From Chelonoidis abingdonii (lineage: Eukaryota > Chordata > Testudines > Testudinidae): a DNA stretch of 64,000 bases. Below are positions 21,400 through 31,130 of this stretch, in pieces. The notes beneath the pieces are model-generated. The model searched no databases. It saw nothing but the letters and a program-made list of their open reading frames with translations, and had not been told where the DNA came from. Positions within the stretch are counted from its first letter, which is position 1, and each line of letters opens with the position of its first letter. The stretch covers positions 81,404,269 through 81,468,268 of the forward strand of contig NC_133770.1 of NCBI RefSeq assembly GCF_003597395.2. Direction: 5' to 3'. The translations under genes were made by a program, and so were the position numbers.

Positions 21400-21884
21400 A
21401 ACTCACACAGGAAAATAAGACAAAAACACCCCATCGCCTGTGGGTGAACACTTTTCACAAAGCCATCACTCTATATCTGACCTTTTGGTACTCCTCCTCA
21501 AAGGAAACTTGCACAACACTTTCAAAAGACAAGCCTGGGAGCTTAAATTAATCTGCAAGGCACCAAAAATCATTCACTGAAGAGAGACACTGAAATTATG
21601 GCTTATTACAATCTGTAACCCACTAGCCCCCCCTTTTTTATCCTATAACTGCAGAGGTGTTAACAGGCCCTTGATTTGTGCTAACTACTTGTGCTAAACA
21701 GTTTGTTCCACCATGCATGTAGCTTTGACGCTGGGAGTACCTTTCCCAGACCTGAAAAAGAGCTCTATTGGCTTGCAAGCTTGTCTTTCTTTCACCAACA
21801 GAAGTTGGTCCAGTAAAAGATATTACCTCGCACACCTTGTCTTTCTAATATCCTGGGACTGACATAGCTCTAACTACACTGCAT
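21400..21884 (+). mobile_element. Penelope-like retroelement 3' end (copy 1)
   Basis: It is collinear with 29280-30020: shared CACCTGTGGGTGAACA-type sequence near 21436, CTCAAAGGAAACTTGCACAA, AGACAAGCCTGGGAGCTTAA, and a tail with CAGACCTGAAAAAGAGCTCT and GAAGTTGGTCCAGTAAAAGA. Translation of the coding part gives LKGNLHNTFKRQAWELK, typical of the region after the GIY-YIG endonuclease in Neptune/Penelope-like elements. The core endonuclease is truncated away here. Confidence 0.6.
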
Positions 21885-22274
21885 AATTCAAAAAGGGTGA
21901 CATTTTTCTCCTGTGCAAAAAGTCAGCACAAGGCTTTAGTGGCACTTCAGTGGTGTGTACACCATGTGATGCCCTTCTGCCCAGATGTGAATTTGTCCTT
22001 GAAGGCAAAATTCTACTCTCATATTTGCATGGTGAATCTCAACTCTTGAGGTCTGATCTCCCTATCTGCATAGATCTCCCATTGAGAATGAATAATATCT
22101 GAGCTGAAATCCACTGTTCAAATGCGAGACTAGAATTTGCTCCATTTACTATTTTTATTTGATACTGACATTGTGCACGTCGTGCAAAATGTATGGCAAA
22201 AATGGTTCCCGTCACAAGATGCTTACAGTCTAACTAGACAAACAATACAGTTCTGACACATCACACTTGGTGGC
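21885..22274. other. Unassigned DNA with a trace of an ancient repeat
   Basis: CACAAGATGCTTACAGTCTAA near 22213-22233 resembles the ancient fragments at 27438 and 53530. Nothing else seen. Confidence 0.4.
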
Positions 22275-22460
22275 CAGAAGAGAAAGGCTGGTCTTATGAT
22301 TAAGGCACTGGAAGGCAAATCAGGAAACTTGGGTCTCTTTCACAGACTTCCTGTTTGACTTTTAGAATTCTGCTTAATCTCTTGGTGCCTCACTTCTCCA
22401 TCTGTAAAATGGAGCATTGTAAGAATATATTCATTAATAATTGTCAGGAACTCAGCTGCT
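22275..22460 (+). mobile_element. MIR/CORE-type SINE, old
   Basis: A tRNA-derived head (GGTCTTATGATTAAGGCACT) is followed by a TTAATCTCTTGGTGCCTCAC box and CTCCATCTGTAAAATGGAG. A possible L2-like tail (AAGTGCTGTATAAATG) at 22870 is separated by ~400 bp. Confidence 0.75.
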
Positions 22461-24715
22461 TGGGACTATTTAAGCTCCTAGATAGAGGGATTTATCACAA
22501 AACAATGTGAGATTTTTTTTAACTGCTTGTTGTGAATATTAATACTCTTTGGTGAATTAATGTTGCTTCATTGGGGAAGTGTGTTTAAGAAGAGATTTTG
22601 AAGAGGAGGTTATGGATGCCTAGCACACCAAGGAAGGAAAAAGATTCCAGGCAGTATGAAGAAGGTGCAAAAAGTGTGAGGGATCAAATAAGATGGTTAG
22701 GAAAGAGGCCCGGGTGTGAGGGAGACTTGGAGGGTTTCTGTAATGTTGCTACAATCTAACAATGGATATGTTTAAACCCAGAGGTGGCTGCATTTCAATG
22801 GTGGGGTGTGATGATGTGTGTAGTTTGTACATCAGTTTATGAAGTGCTTTCAAATATTCAGGAAAAATAAGTGCTGTATAAATGTAATATCATTACACAA
22901 GCAGCATGTCACCTGCTTACATTTCTTTGAAGACTGGAGATATATTGCCATATCATTAGCCTACACCAAGTGCTGTTCATTTTTAATTATAGCTCACTGA
23001 AAATACAGAACTTCACAATGTGTCATCTCCACTGTTCAAACATAGGTATATACATCTTATGGGAAAAAATTAATGCCACAGAGTATTGTACTTATGTAGT
23101 GTCTGAAAAAAATGTGCACATATCCCTGTATCCAGCAAAAAAGTAAATCAAGGAGAAATAACAGAAATTTATTCTACAAATATATATTAGCTAACATGAA
23201 GCCAATGGGAATTATCTTTGTATATCACTCATGCATCCATATATAAATTGACACTCTCAGGGTGGTATTCATGAATAAAATAAAGTATAGTATTTACCAG
23301 TTTACTTTTCCTCCTTCCCCAAATCAATATTTGGAAAAGCAGTTTATAGATAGACTGGGAGCCAGAAAAATGAAATAGTCATGAGTTCTCTCAATAAAGA
23401 GATTCATATCACCATGCTGCTTGCTGCGAGAACTGCAGAAGCCGCCATCCTAGGACTTGCAACTTGCATTCTTCTGCTTGTCTGTGGGAAATAATCCTCC
23501 TGATTAAATTATTCGTTTTCAATTATTTAATGTGGTACTCTGGGCTACTGGCAAAGCTTTTGGTTGGCTTTCAAATTACTGCCATCTCTGATAGTACAAT
23601 ATTGGAATCTGGCTTCCAGAGAAAGAGGGACCCATTGTCACTTAGTCTGTGTTTTCATTATGACAAATACTGAGGCTCCTTTCAGGTTATCCTATCCTTT
23701 AGGTTATCTCCTTTTTCCCACCATTTACTCTGCCAACCCACACCACGGCAACCTTCTCTCTAAGGGCTTGATCCTATTCCCACTGAAGTCAATGGCTCCA
23801 GATAAGAAGAGCTGAATCATCTGGAGTCTGTCAGTGCTCTTCTTTTTGTCATCCAAAGGGGCTCCCTACAGAGCAATGCCTGGAGAACATGGCTTGTGCA
23901 AACCATTAACCCTTTTTCAGCATGGGGATGAGATGAGGAAGCAAAGCCAGGCCCAGTGTGGCAGCATGTCACATTCTGCTACATTAGTTCACCAGACCAA
24001 CCTTTGCAGTGATTGCTTCTAGAATTACTGGGGCTGTCCATTAAAAGTGGTCTCCCACTATGAGATGTATTATGGCTAAATCTTGATCAATTTTGGCTCT
24101 GCTTTAATGGGCAGTAACATAATTTCAATAGTGCTCTAAGATCCTTGTGTACAATAAAAACATGTTCCTACCGTACATATGAATTAACATATAAGAGTCT
24201 GATTCTGCTCTCATTTTCACTGTTTTGTTTTTTTTGGCATAGCTCCATCGACTTCAGTAGAGCTGCTCCTGATTTACACCGATGTAAGCGAAAGCAGAAT
24301 CCAGCCCTAATAGATATCTTCTTAACAACTTAGAATTAAAATTATTTTTTATTTTAATTAAAAAAAATAAAATCCATCTTACTTTAATTTACAGCGTGTC
24401 ACTCAGGTATTTGTCATATAATGAACTGCAAACATTAAACTGCTGCTACAGTAAAACCGTACTGTCTATGATTTTACTACTCAGTGTGGAGAACAAAAAA
24501 AGAGTACAAAAGGGGTAGAAATTTCTTGATAATATGAGGACATAAACACGTGCTTTAAGCAGCAACTAGACTGCTCTCAAAACAGGAAGTTCCTACATTT
24601 ACCCAGCTCCCCACTGAAACACATCCTCTCAGGTAATTGTGGAGACCAGGAACTCTATAACCGCTCCACATCTCCTTTTCTTTATAATAAAAGATGAAAA
24701 CTTAAATTGTAAACC
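22461..24715. other. Unassigned non-coding DNA
   Basis: No gene. It contains the probable MIR/L2 tail at 22830-22895 and dispersed palindromic motifs at 23780 and 24243. Short plus-strand frames at 23464-24333 have no domain. Confidence 0.45.
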
Positions 24716-24949
24716 CAGGGCCGGCTCCAGGGTTTTTGCTGCCCCAAGTGGCGGGGAAAAAAAAAAAAGATGTGATCGGCAGCAGCTGCACTGCTTTCTT
24801 TTTTGGAGGCAATTCGATGGCAGATCCTTCCCTCCGAGAGCGACAGAGGAACCCGCTGCCGAATTGCCGCCGAAGAACCTGATGTGCCGCCCCTTCCCCT
24901 TGGCTGCCCAAGCACCTGCTTGCTGAGCTGGTGCCTGGAGCCGGCCCTG
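24716..24949. mobile_element. hAT MITE of the CAGGGCCG family, perfect 8-bp duplication
   Basis: The ends are CAGGGCCGGCTCCAGG and its exact inverse over 14 bp (TGGAGCCGGCCCTG). The flanks are identical: TGTAAACC at 24708-24715 and 24950-24957. An internal A-run (24758-24768) and CCGCCGAA words are present but no transposase. The same family is at 34440 and 40462, and the same terminus is on the transposase-bearing remnant at 62401. Several overlapping frames here on both strands are artefacts. Confidence 0.95.
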
Positions 24950-25084
24950 TGTAAACCGATGTATATGCACCCAACAGTTCAAAATAAACTTCAAATTCCT
25001 CAAAACCATTTATGCTACTATGTCCCCTGATCAATTGCATTTAAATGATCCTGAGCAGTAGTCTAAAGATCAAGTCTTGGAGGG

Positions 25085-25765
25085 GGTCTGATCAGTCTTC
25101 CAGACTGTGTTCCCTCTTCTGTTGAATATGTGTGTGGAGTTCTCTGTGAAGGGGGCTCGCTTCCTGACAGACTACCTACAGGTCCCAGATTCTCTCTTTG
25201 TAGTGCTGGGAACTATTGAAGATGAACCTGGTTCCTCTGAAGAAATCCTTCTGGAGTCTTCAGGAGCCAAGTTCCTAACAGTTACAAATCTCTGCTAGCT
25301 TTTCAGCCAAACCTTGTTCCCAGGTCTCAGTTTGCATAGTGCTTTTGTTCTGTGACAAGCAGTGAAGTTTTGTTGCTGCTGAATTTTTATTTCAACATTC
25401 TGTTTCTAAAATTGCTTCAGGCTGGGCCACTTAGGATTAATCTGTATCAGTGCAACAGATAAATGTGTCCATAGCTGTCTTTCCATCAGAAGTTCTGCTG
25501 GAGATAGTCCAGGTGCAAGCAGTGTTGACCAATATGTCAGGAGTGCTTCATATGGGTCCACTGATATTTACAGAAGTCTTTTACAGTGCTTTGCTCACTC
25601 TACCTCCCGTTTGGTTCTGAACAGTGTATTAGCAAGAGCAAAGTCTTGTGCAAACGCTAGGAATATTTCAAAGGTAAATTGATGCCCATTATCAGATATG
25701 AGGACTTCAGGAACTGAATGTCTTTCAGATATTGATTTTAGTTTCTGGATGATCTGTTCCAATTA
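25085..25765 (-). pseudogene. Ty3/Gypsy-type retrotransposon integrase remnant
   Basis: On the minus strand the translation shows the end of the integrase catalytic core and the C-terminal region. The clearest stretch, VPEVLISDNGHQFT (codons near 25670-25705), contains the second catalytic aspartate of the DDE triad. KRLL and SVDPYEALLTYWSTLLAPGL follow, then GLSPAELLMERQLWTHL, then an LRPGNKVWLKS-like chromatin-binding segment near 25330. In intact relatives integrase joins retroelement DNA to host DNA. Frameshifts and stops (for example after the TKREVE segment, and another before ISVDPYEAL) make it non-functional. No LTRs or other pol domains are adjacent. The identification rests on the order of motifs. 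Confidence 0.75.
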
Positions 25766-26084
25766 AGTCTGTGTAAATATAGCTGGGGGGGTGGGGTGAG
25801 GGTAGTACAGGAGCGGAGAGAGAGAGAGCAGATTGATTTTGTACAAGGAAACCTACATGGCCAAATTTTCAGACTGAGACTTCCATTTGTGTGTATGCAT
25901 AATGACTTGTGCACACAAACCGTGTAATTTACACACATAAAATCCATTGTCTGTGTACACAAGGGATAGCATGCAAAAATTGCCCAGCAAATAATTTAAG
26001 ATTTCCAAGTTACACATCTACAGATGGAGCTCTGTTTGAAGCCCTTTTTAAATTGAGCCCTACTGGATTCCCCTGGGTAGATGC
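25766..26084. other. Unassigned non-coding DNA
   Basis: A short GA run lies at 25815-25829. Nothing else. Confidence 0.4.
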
Positions 26085-26144
26085 TAGCCTGGGTCTTAGG
26101 AGACCTGGTTCAATTCCCTGCTTGATTTTATACAAGTCACTAAG

Positions 26145-26663
26145 GCCTGGTCTACTCTGGAAAATTAGGTTAGTTTAACTATGTCAGACCCCTGCCCCCA
26201 TTCAACCCCCCTGTTCCCTGCCCTCTGACCATCCCAACTCCTATCCACACTCCAAACTCCCCGCCCTCTATTCAACCCCTCCTATCTCCTGTGCCCTTAC
26301 CACACTGCCTGGAGCATCGGTGGCTGGCAGCGCTACTGTTACGTCACCTGGCTGGAGCCAGCACACCACAGCACAGCACAGAGCACCGAGTCAGGCTGGG
26401 CTCTGCAGCTGCATTGCCTGGCTGCCCAGAGCATTGCGCTGGTGGCACACTGAGGCTGCGGGGGAAGGGAAACAGTGGGGGAGGGTCCGGGGGCTAGTAT
26501 CCCGGACCAAGAGCTCTGGGGCCGGGCAGGAGGGTCCCGCGGGCCGTAGTTTGCCCACCTCTGATCTACGCCCCTGGGACAGTCCCTCCCATTGGCACAG
26601 TAGGTGTCTATGCTGAAGCATTGGAGCAGCACAGCTGTGTCACTGTAGTGTTTTAAGGAGAGA
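26145..26663. mobile_element. hAT-like MITE inserted in the MIR (outer layer)
   Basis: The left end GGCCTGGTCTACTCTGG with AAAATTAGGTTAGTTTAACT is a TCTACAC-type MITE terminus. The right end near 26644-26663 (GTAGTGTTTTAAGGAGAGAC) is degraded. The flanks CAAGTCACTAA (26134) and CAAGTTCTAA (26664) look like a decayed target duplication. It is itself interrupted by another element. Confidence 0.6.
26185..26563. mobile_element. GC-rich non-autonomous element nested in the MITE (inner layer)
   Basis: The right end GGGCCGTAGTTTGCCCACCT followed by CTG is a familiar hAT-type terminus (reverse complement CAGAGGTGGGCAAACTACGG). The left end CAGACCCCTGCCC is poorly preserved. The flanks AACTATGT and ATCTACGC agree at five of eight bases. 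The GC-rich body makes long chance frames on both strands (26291-26632), which I do not call genes. Confidence 0.55.
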
Positions 26664-26790
26664 CAAGTTCTAAATGTCTTTCTCTACCTCAGTTTCCATC
26701 CTTAAATGGGGATAATAACAATTTTCCAATCACAGGGGTGTTGTAAGGATAAATACTTTAAAGAATGTGAAGCTCTCCGATACTGTATTG

Positions 26791-28149
26791 GTGGGGACCA
26801 TATCAGTACCACAGACAGTAGAGTTAGATTAAAAGTACTTTTAAGAGGCTATTTTCCTTCAGCTGCAGATGGCTTAATTAAACAATAAAACTTAACAGAT
26901 GTGATTTTTGGTCCAATAATTTATTCCATCTGTGTCAACACAGCTAGGCACAAATTAGTGCACCAAAATATATCCATTAGTATCTTATTTCAGTTATTAT
27001 GCATACATATGCATACCTCAGTTTAGTGATGGGGCTAATATATTTTAAGGAGATTATGTTCTTTATTCACTTTAAAGAGCTTGTTTTTTAAAACAGAAAA
27101 AAAGAGAGAAGAATATAAAACAATATGAGGATACCTTATATGAAGAGAGAAAGAGGAATTGGTACATTGAGTGTATTGCATAAGTATACATGTGCCCCTA
27201 CTGTATAGCATCTGTAGCTTTGCTGTATTTAAAATATCAAATATTCTGTGACCTCTTGAGTAAAGACTTTGCCCTGTTATATTTCTATTTTGAAGCATAA
27301 ATCCTTTCAAATCTGTATGCCAGAGGAAAGAATAATTTACTTGTATCTGAGGGGAGTCTTTCCACTTTCGTAAAATAGTTTTAATAGCAGTTGGTATTGA
27401 TGTATCCGTATTAATTATTGTTACATATTATTTTAAAGCACTCATAGCTGTGTTAGGTGCTTCACAGAAGCCAGGACTCTGCCTTGAAGAGTTTACAATT
27501 TAAGGCCCAATCCTACAGATACTCGTGTGAGTAATTTTGCACACCTGAGTAGTCCCATTGAATTCAGTGGGACTGGGCACATGCAGGATCGGGTTCTTCA
27601 TTTTCTAATCTCAGCCTTTTTTTAAGGTCACTGCTATGAGTTCTTATGAACCAATTGAGTTGCTTGACTTTACCTAATTTAATTTTGAATAATTTAATTT
27701 TAAGCAGTCTCTCTTCTCAGCAGCCTATTAACCTTACAGTGAACTCTTCCTGTAAAGGGAGATTGGGAAAGGAGACTGTCTAAATCTGTTAAAACATTAG
27801 TCTGCTTTTATACGTTGTACAGTGTTATATGGCAGAAAAATAGTTGGCAGGCACAGCACTTGTTCAGGGGCACTTGCCCACCTATACCCAGTGGACACTG
27901 TACTGGGATAAGGTGTGATCTACTCCCATTGAAGTCAGTAGCAAAACTTACATTGGCTTTGATTAAGACCATTGATCCCAATTCATCCCTGTGCCAATGC
28001 AGAAATTAAAGAGAGGTGACTTATGCCTCCCCAGCCTTGAGGCTGCCAGAGGGTGATTTGGCTCCTAATGACTTTGCACCCCTTTTGCAATGGACCCTCT
28101 GGGATTAAAGTCAATGGGACACAGGAAATTTGCTTTCTCCCTTTTTTGG
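26791..28149. other. Unassigned non-coding DNA
   Basis: An ancient repeat trace lies at 27438-27505 (TTAGGTGCTTCACAGAAGCC, GAAGAGTTTACAATTTAAGG), of the same type as 53530. Dispersed palindromic motifs occur at 27554 and 27925. No gene. Confidence 0.45.
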
Positions 28150-28345
28150 CCTGTCCCTGTGTAACCCACACACCTCCTAGGTGTGGTGCTCTGTCCCATC
28201 TAGTGGCACCGAGACCACTTAGCAAGAATGAGTCTACTACAGCCTTAGCTAACAGCCAAATGGCTTTTAACGCATGAAGTAGAGGCTCATGCATTTAGCT
28301 CCAGAGGTTCCCAGGTTTGATCCCACCTGCCGACAACTGGGATCT
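28150..28345 (+). repeat. Interspersed repeat with a B-box-like site
   Basis: CTCCTAGGTGTGGTGCTCTG, ATCTAGTGGCACCGAGACCA and GAGGCTCATGCATTTAGCTC are followed by CCCAGGTTTGATCCC, close to a pol III B box. I have an impression of a common turtle repeat but cannot name it. The region may be SINE-derived. Confidence 0.4.
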
Positions 28346-29279
28346 GTCAGTGTTACAGCTGCTCTAGAATGGACCCTGTGCAGGGATTTCTGCAGAGATG
28401 GCACAGCTGTCAGAGTCAGTTCTGTCCCTGGTGGGGGCCTCTGTTAGGACAGGGAAATTCATCTGGGGCCCATGAGGCAGAATTTCCCTCTAATCATGTT
28501 ATCAGAATCCTCTGTCCCCTCAAAAAAAAGGTCATTTGGAATAAATCTGGTTATGAACCTCCCTAGGACTGGGTTTACTTTCATTTGGTCAAATGAAAAT
28601 GCTGCCTGGAGCTCTTATCTAGTAGATTCTCCCAATCAAAAGTGTGGCTCTAGTAGTTATATTATTATAACAGGTTTAGAATTGTTTCTGAGTATTTCCC
28701 TTGTTCTGTCATTCAGCTTAATCATATCGCTACAGTCAACTGATTTCTGGGACCAAGGTATGGAATTGTCAAAAGTCACACATGCCCATTTGTAAGCGAA
28801 ACTTCCTTGTAAATCAGGCACATATTCTTCATAACACTTCGTCAAAGGATGACGATCCTAGAGTATTGAGATTAATAAGGTATTAGCAAGACTCTCCTTT
28901 GACAACTTTTTATGTTCTTCCAGTAAAATAAGGCTGATTATAAGAAGGCAATTTGGTTGAGAAAGGTCTGGGGAATATCTGCCTATCGACTGTTGATGAT
29001 CAATGGATATGAGTCATGCACTACTAATCTTCAGCAGGCTGCGCCATTTTTTCATTCCTGAAGCTGAACATAATGAGTCAAGTCATGCTCACTTCTTACT
29101 CAGGGAAAATTCCCAATGACTGCAACTGAGCTTTGTCTGGGTAAGGACTGCAGGATTTGTGGCCTATGCTACTAAACAGTCTTTTTTTTTTCTTTCAGAA
29201 ATAGACACCTTTTAAGCATATATTGCCCATCAACTATAAATAGTTATAAATAATATAATAAATAAAGCAATAGTTCTCA
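28346..29279. other. Unassigned non-coding DNA
   Basis: No gene. A fragment at 29271-29292 (AGTTCTCAAACTATGGTCGA) looks like a lone left end of a Charlie-type hAT element with no partner. Confidence 0.4.
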
Positions 29280-30020
29280 AACTATGGTCGATGGCATCAG
29301 ACTCTGCCAGAACAACAGATGCAAAACTTGCAGACATATCTCCACTGCTGTGATGATCAGTACCCCCACAGCACACTTTTCAAGATCCAGGGATCCTACA
29401 AATGCCTGTCACAGCATGTGATGTACGTCATCCAGTGCAGTAAATGCCCCAATAACAATTATGTGCGTGAAATGAGACAATTACTACCTGAATGAATAAA
29501 TGAACAGAAAAATGATAAATGACAAAACCACTCAATCACCTGTGGGTGAACATGTTCATAAAACAATCACTCCATATCTGACCTCTCAGTCATCATCCTC
29601 AAAGGAAACCTGCTCAAACCTTCAGAAGATGAGTCTGGGAGCTTAAATTCATAATTTTGCTAGGTACTAAAAATCGTGGACTGAACAGAGACATGGGATT
29701 TATGGCTTGTTACAACAATCTATAACCCATTTAACTCCCCATCCAGCTTTTTTTTCCCTTTCCCCACTATGATTGGAGCAGCGTTAATGGGCCACTTCAC
29801 CTAGAATGGTCCCTGGAAATGTGTTAACTACCTATGCTAAAAAATCTGTTCTACCTTACATTTTGCTGTAACACTCGGAGTACATTTCCCAGACCTGAAG
29901 AAGAGCTCTGTGTAAGCTTGAAAGCTCGTTTCTCAAATCAGCACAAGTTGGTCCAAAAAAAACAAATAAAAAAACCCTCACTCACCTTATCCTGGGACCA
30001 ACACAGCTACAACACGTATC
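29280..30020 (+). mobile_element. Penelope-like retroelement 3' end (copy 2) with endonuclease remnant
   Basis: The segment near 29427 translates to VIQCSKCPNNNYVREMRQLL, matching the CxxC...YVGET pattern at the start of GIY-YIG endonucleases of Penelope-like elements, then hits a stop. Downstream, VIILKGNLLKPSEDESGSLNS and NRDMGFMAC-like fragments parallel copy 1. The tail has AGACCTGAAGAAGAGCTCTG, AGTTGGTCC and CCTGGGACCAACACAGCTAC. Several frameshifts are present. Copies 1 and 2 share the same 3' end. Confidence 0.65.
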
Positions 30021-30024
30021 ACCC

Positions 30025-30415
30025 CTGTGAGATGAGAAAGTGTTATCTTCATTTTACAGATACAGAGCTGAGACATAGAATGGTTAAAGTCCAGTAATCA
30101 GTAACACAGTCCAGTAATTTTGGGTGCTGAACTTGAAATATTTAGGACCTGATTTTTCAAAGTATGTAGCATTATGCAGCACTTTATATGTTCAAGAAAG
30201 AACTCCCATTGACTTCAGTTGCAGCTGTAAGCCCTTCTGCAAATGAGACCCCAGGATCTTAAATCAAGCACCCTGGAAATGAGGAACACACAATTAAGTG
30301 ACCCCCAGTGAAAAGTTTAGTTTAACTTGTCTGGCATCATATGGGGACTCTGTGCAGAAGCAGGGGTAGAATTCCATTCCACAGGCAGCATTCAACTGTC
30401 TTAATCATGAGACCA
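30025..30415 (-). mobile_element. MIR/CORE-type SINE, old, antisense
   Basis: TTATCTTCATTTTACAGATA followed by CAGAGCTGAGACATAGAATG near 30040-30080 is the reverse of the MIR conserved box. Near 30330-30415 the reverse complement GGTCTCATGATTAAGACAGT matches the MIR head. The middle is diverged. Confidence 0.6.
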
Positions 30416-30769
30416 TCCTTACTCTTTCTGCAATTCCTGCCTCATTTACTGCAAACCTTTCAACTCTGCAGCAAATGAAGCAGGAGTCTATAGTAAACAG
30501 GCACCTTCTCTACACAACCGTGATACATCCCCAAAGCATGTCCATCCTGGGCACTGAACAAGGCAGGTGTCCTAGGTTTAAAAAAAACAACCAAACAAAC
30601 TGAAAAAACAGAAATTCCATCATGTGGTATCATATTGACAATTATATGATTCATCATCAGCATTTAAACCTTTAGGCCCACCACACAGAGCTCTACCACA
30701 GTAAGCAGATAGCAGTAAGCAGAGGTGATGCACAGGGAGGCATGAGGCCTCAAGTGTCCTCACAGATTG
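30416..30769. other. Unassigned non-coding DNA
   Basis: Nothing recognised. Confidence 0.4.
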
Positions 30770-31130
30770 GCCTGTTGAGGGCGGGGGGAAGAGAGGCTCT
30801 GTTCTTCTTTCCCCGTGCCTCTCCAAGCCCTGCAGGGAGCAGCAGTACAGAATCGCTTCTGCCTGGCAGAGCTCAGCTGGGAGACAGCAGCGGCCTGCTC
30901 CCTGCCTGGGCTTGGCTGCCAGGGACAGGGGCCAAGCATGCTGGGGGTGAGGGGTGCTCCGGCTCAATTGGCTCCTGCAGCAGAACCCGGGTGAGGGGCA
31001 GCCTTCTGCCACCCCAGATGCTGGGGACAGGGGTTAAGCGAGCTGGAGCCTCCTCTCGCCCCAGCATGTTTCTGTCTCACTCAGTCCCTGTCCCCAGGAG
31101 CTGGGGCAGCACAGACCCAGAAATCAGGGG
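30770..31130. other. GC-rich block, unclassified repeat
   Basis: It is clearly more GC-rich than its flanks. Related words occur twice: CAGGGACAGGGGCCAAGCAT near 30921 and TGGGGACAGGGGTTAAGCGA near 31022. Frames on both strands exceed 100 codons but are low complexity. Probably an old repeat rather than a CpG-island promoter. Confidence 0.4.

Larger units (their letters stand above)
26085..26790 (+). mobile_element. MIR/CORE-type SINE split by a nested insertion
   Basis: The 5' half (26085-26144) has GGTCTTAGGAGACCTGGTTC plus AATTCCC, a tRNA-like B box, and TACAAGTCACTAA. The 3' half resumes at 26664 with CTACCTCAGTTTCC, AAATGGGGATAATAA and a GGGTGTTGTAAGGATAAAT tail. The join falls exactly where the MIR consensus would continue. 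Confidence 0.75.

Noticed and set aside
24629..25040. Overlapping frames of 77-126 codons on both strands
   Set aside because: They run across the CAGGGCCG MITE and its flanks. Opposite-strand frames of similar length show they reflect GC-rich repeat sequence.
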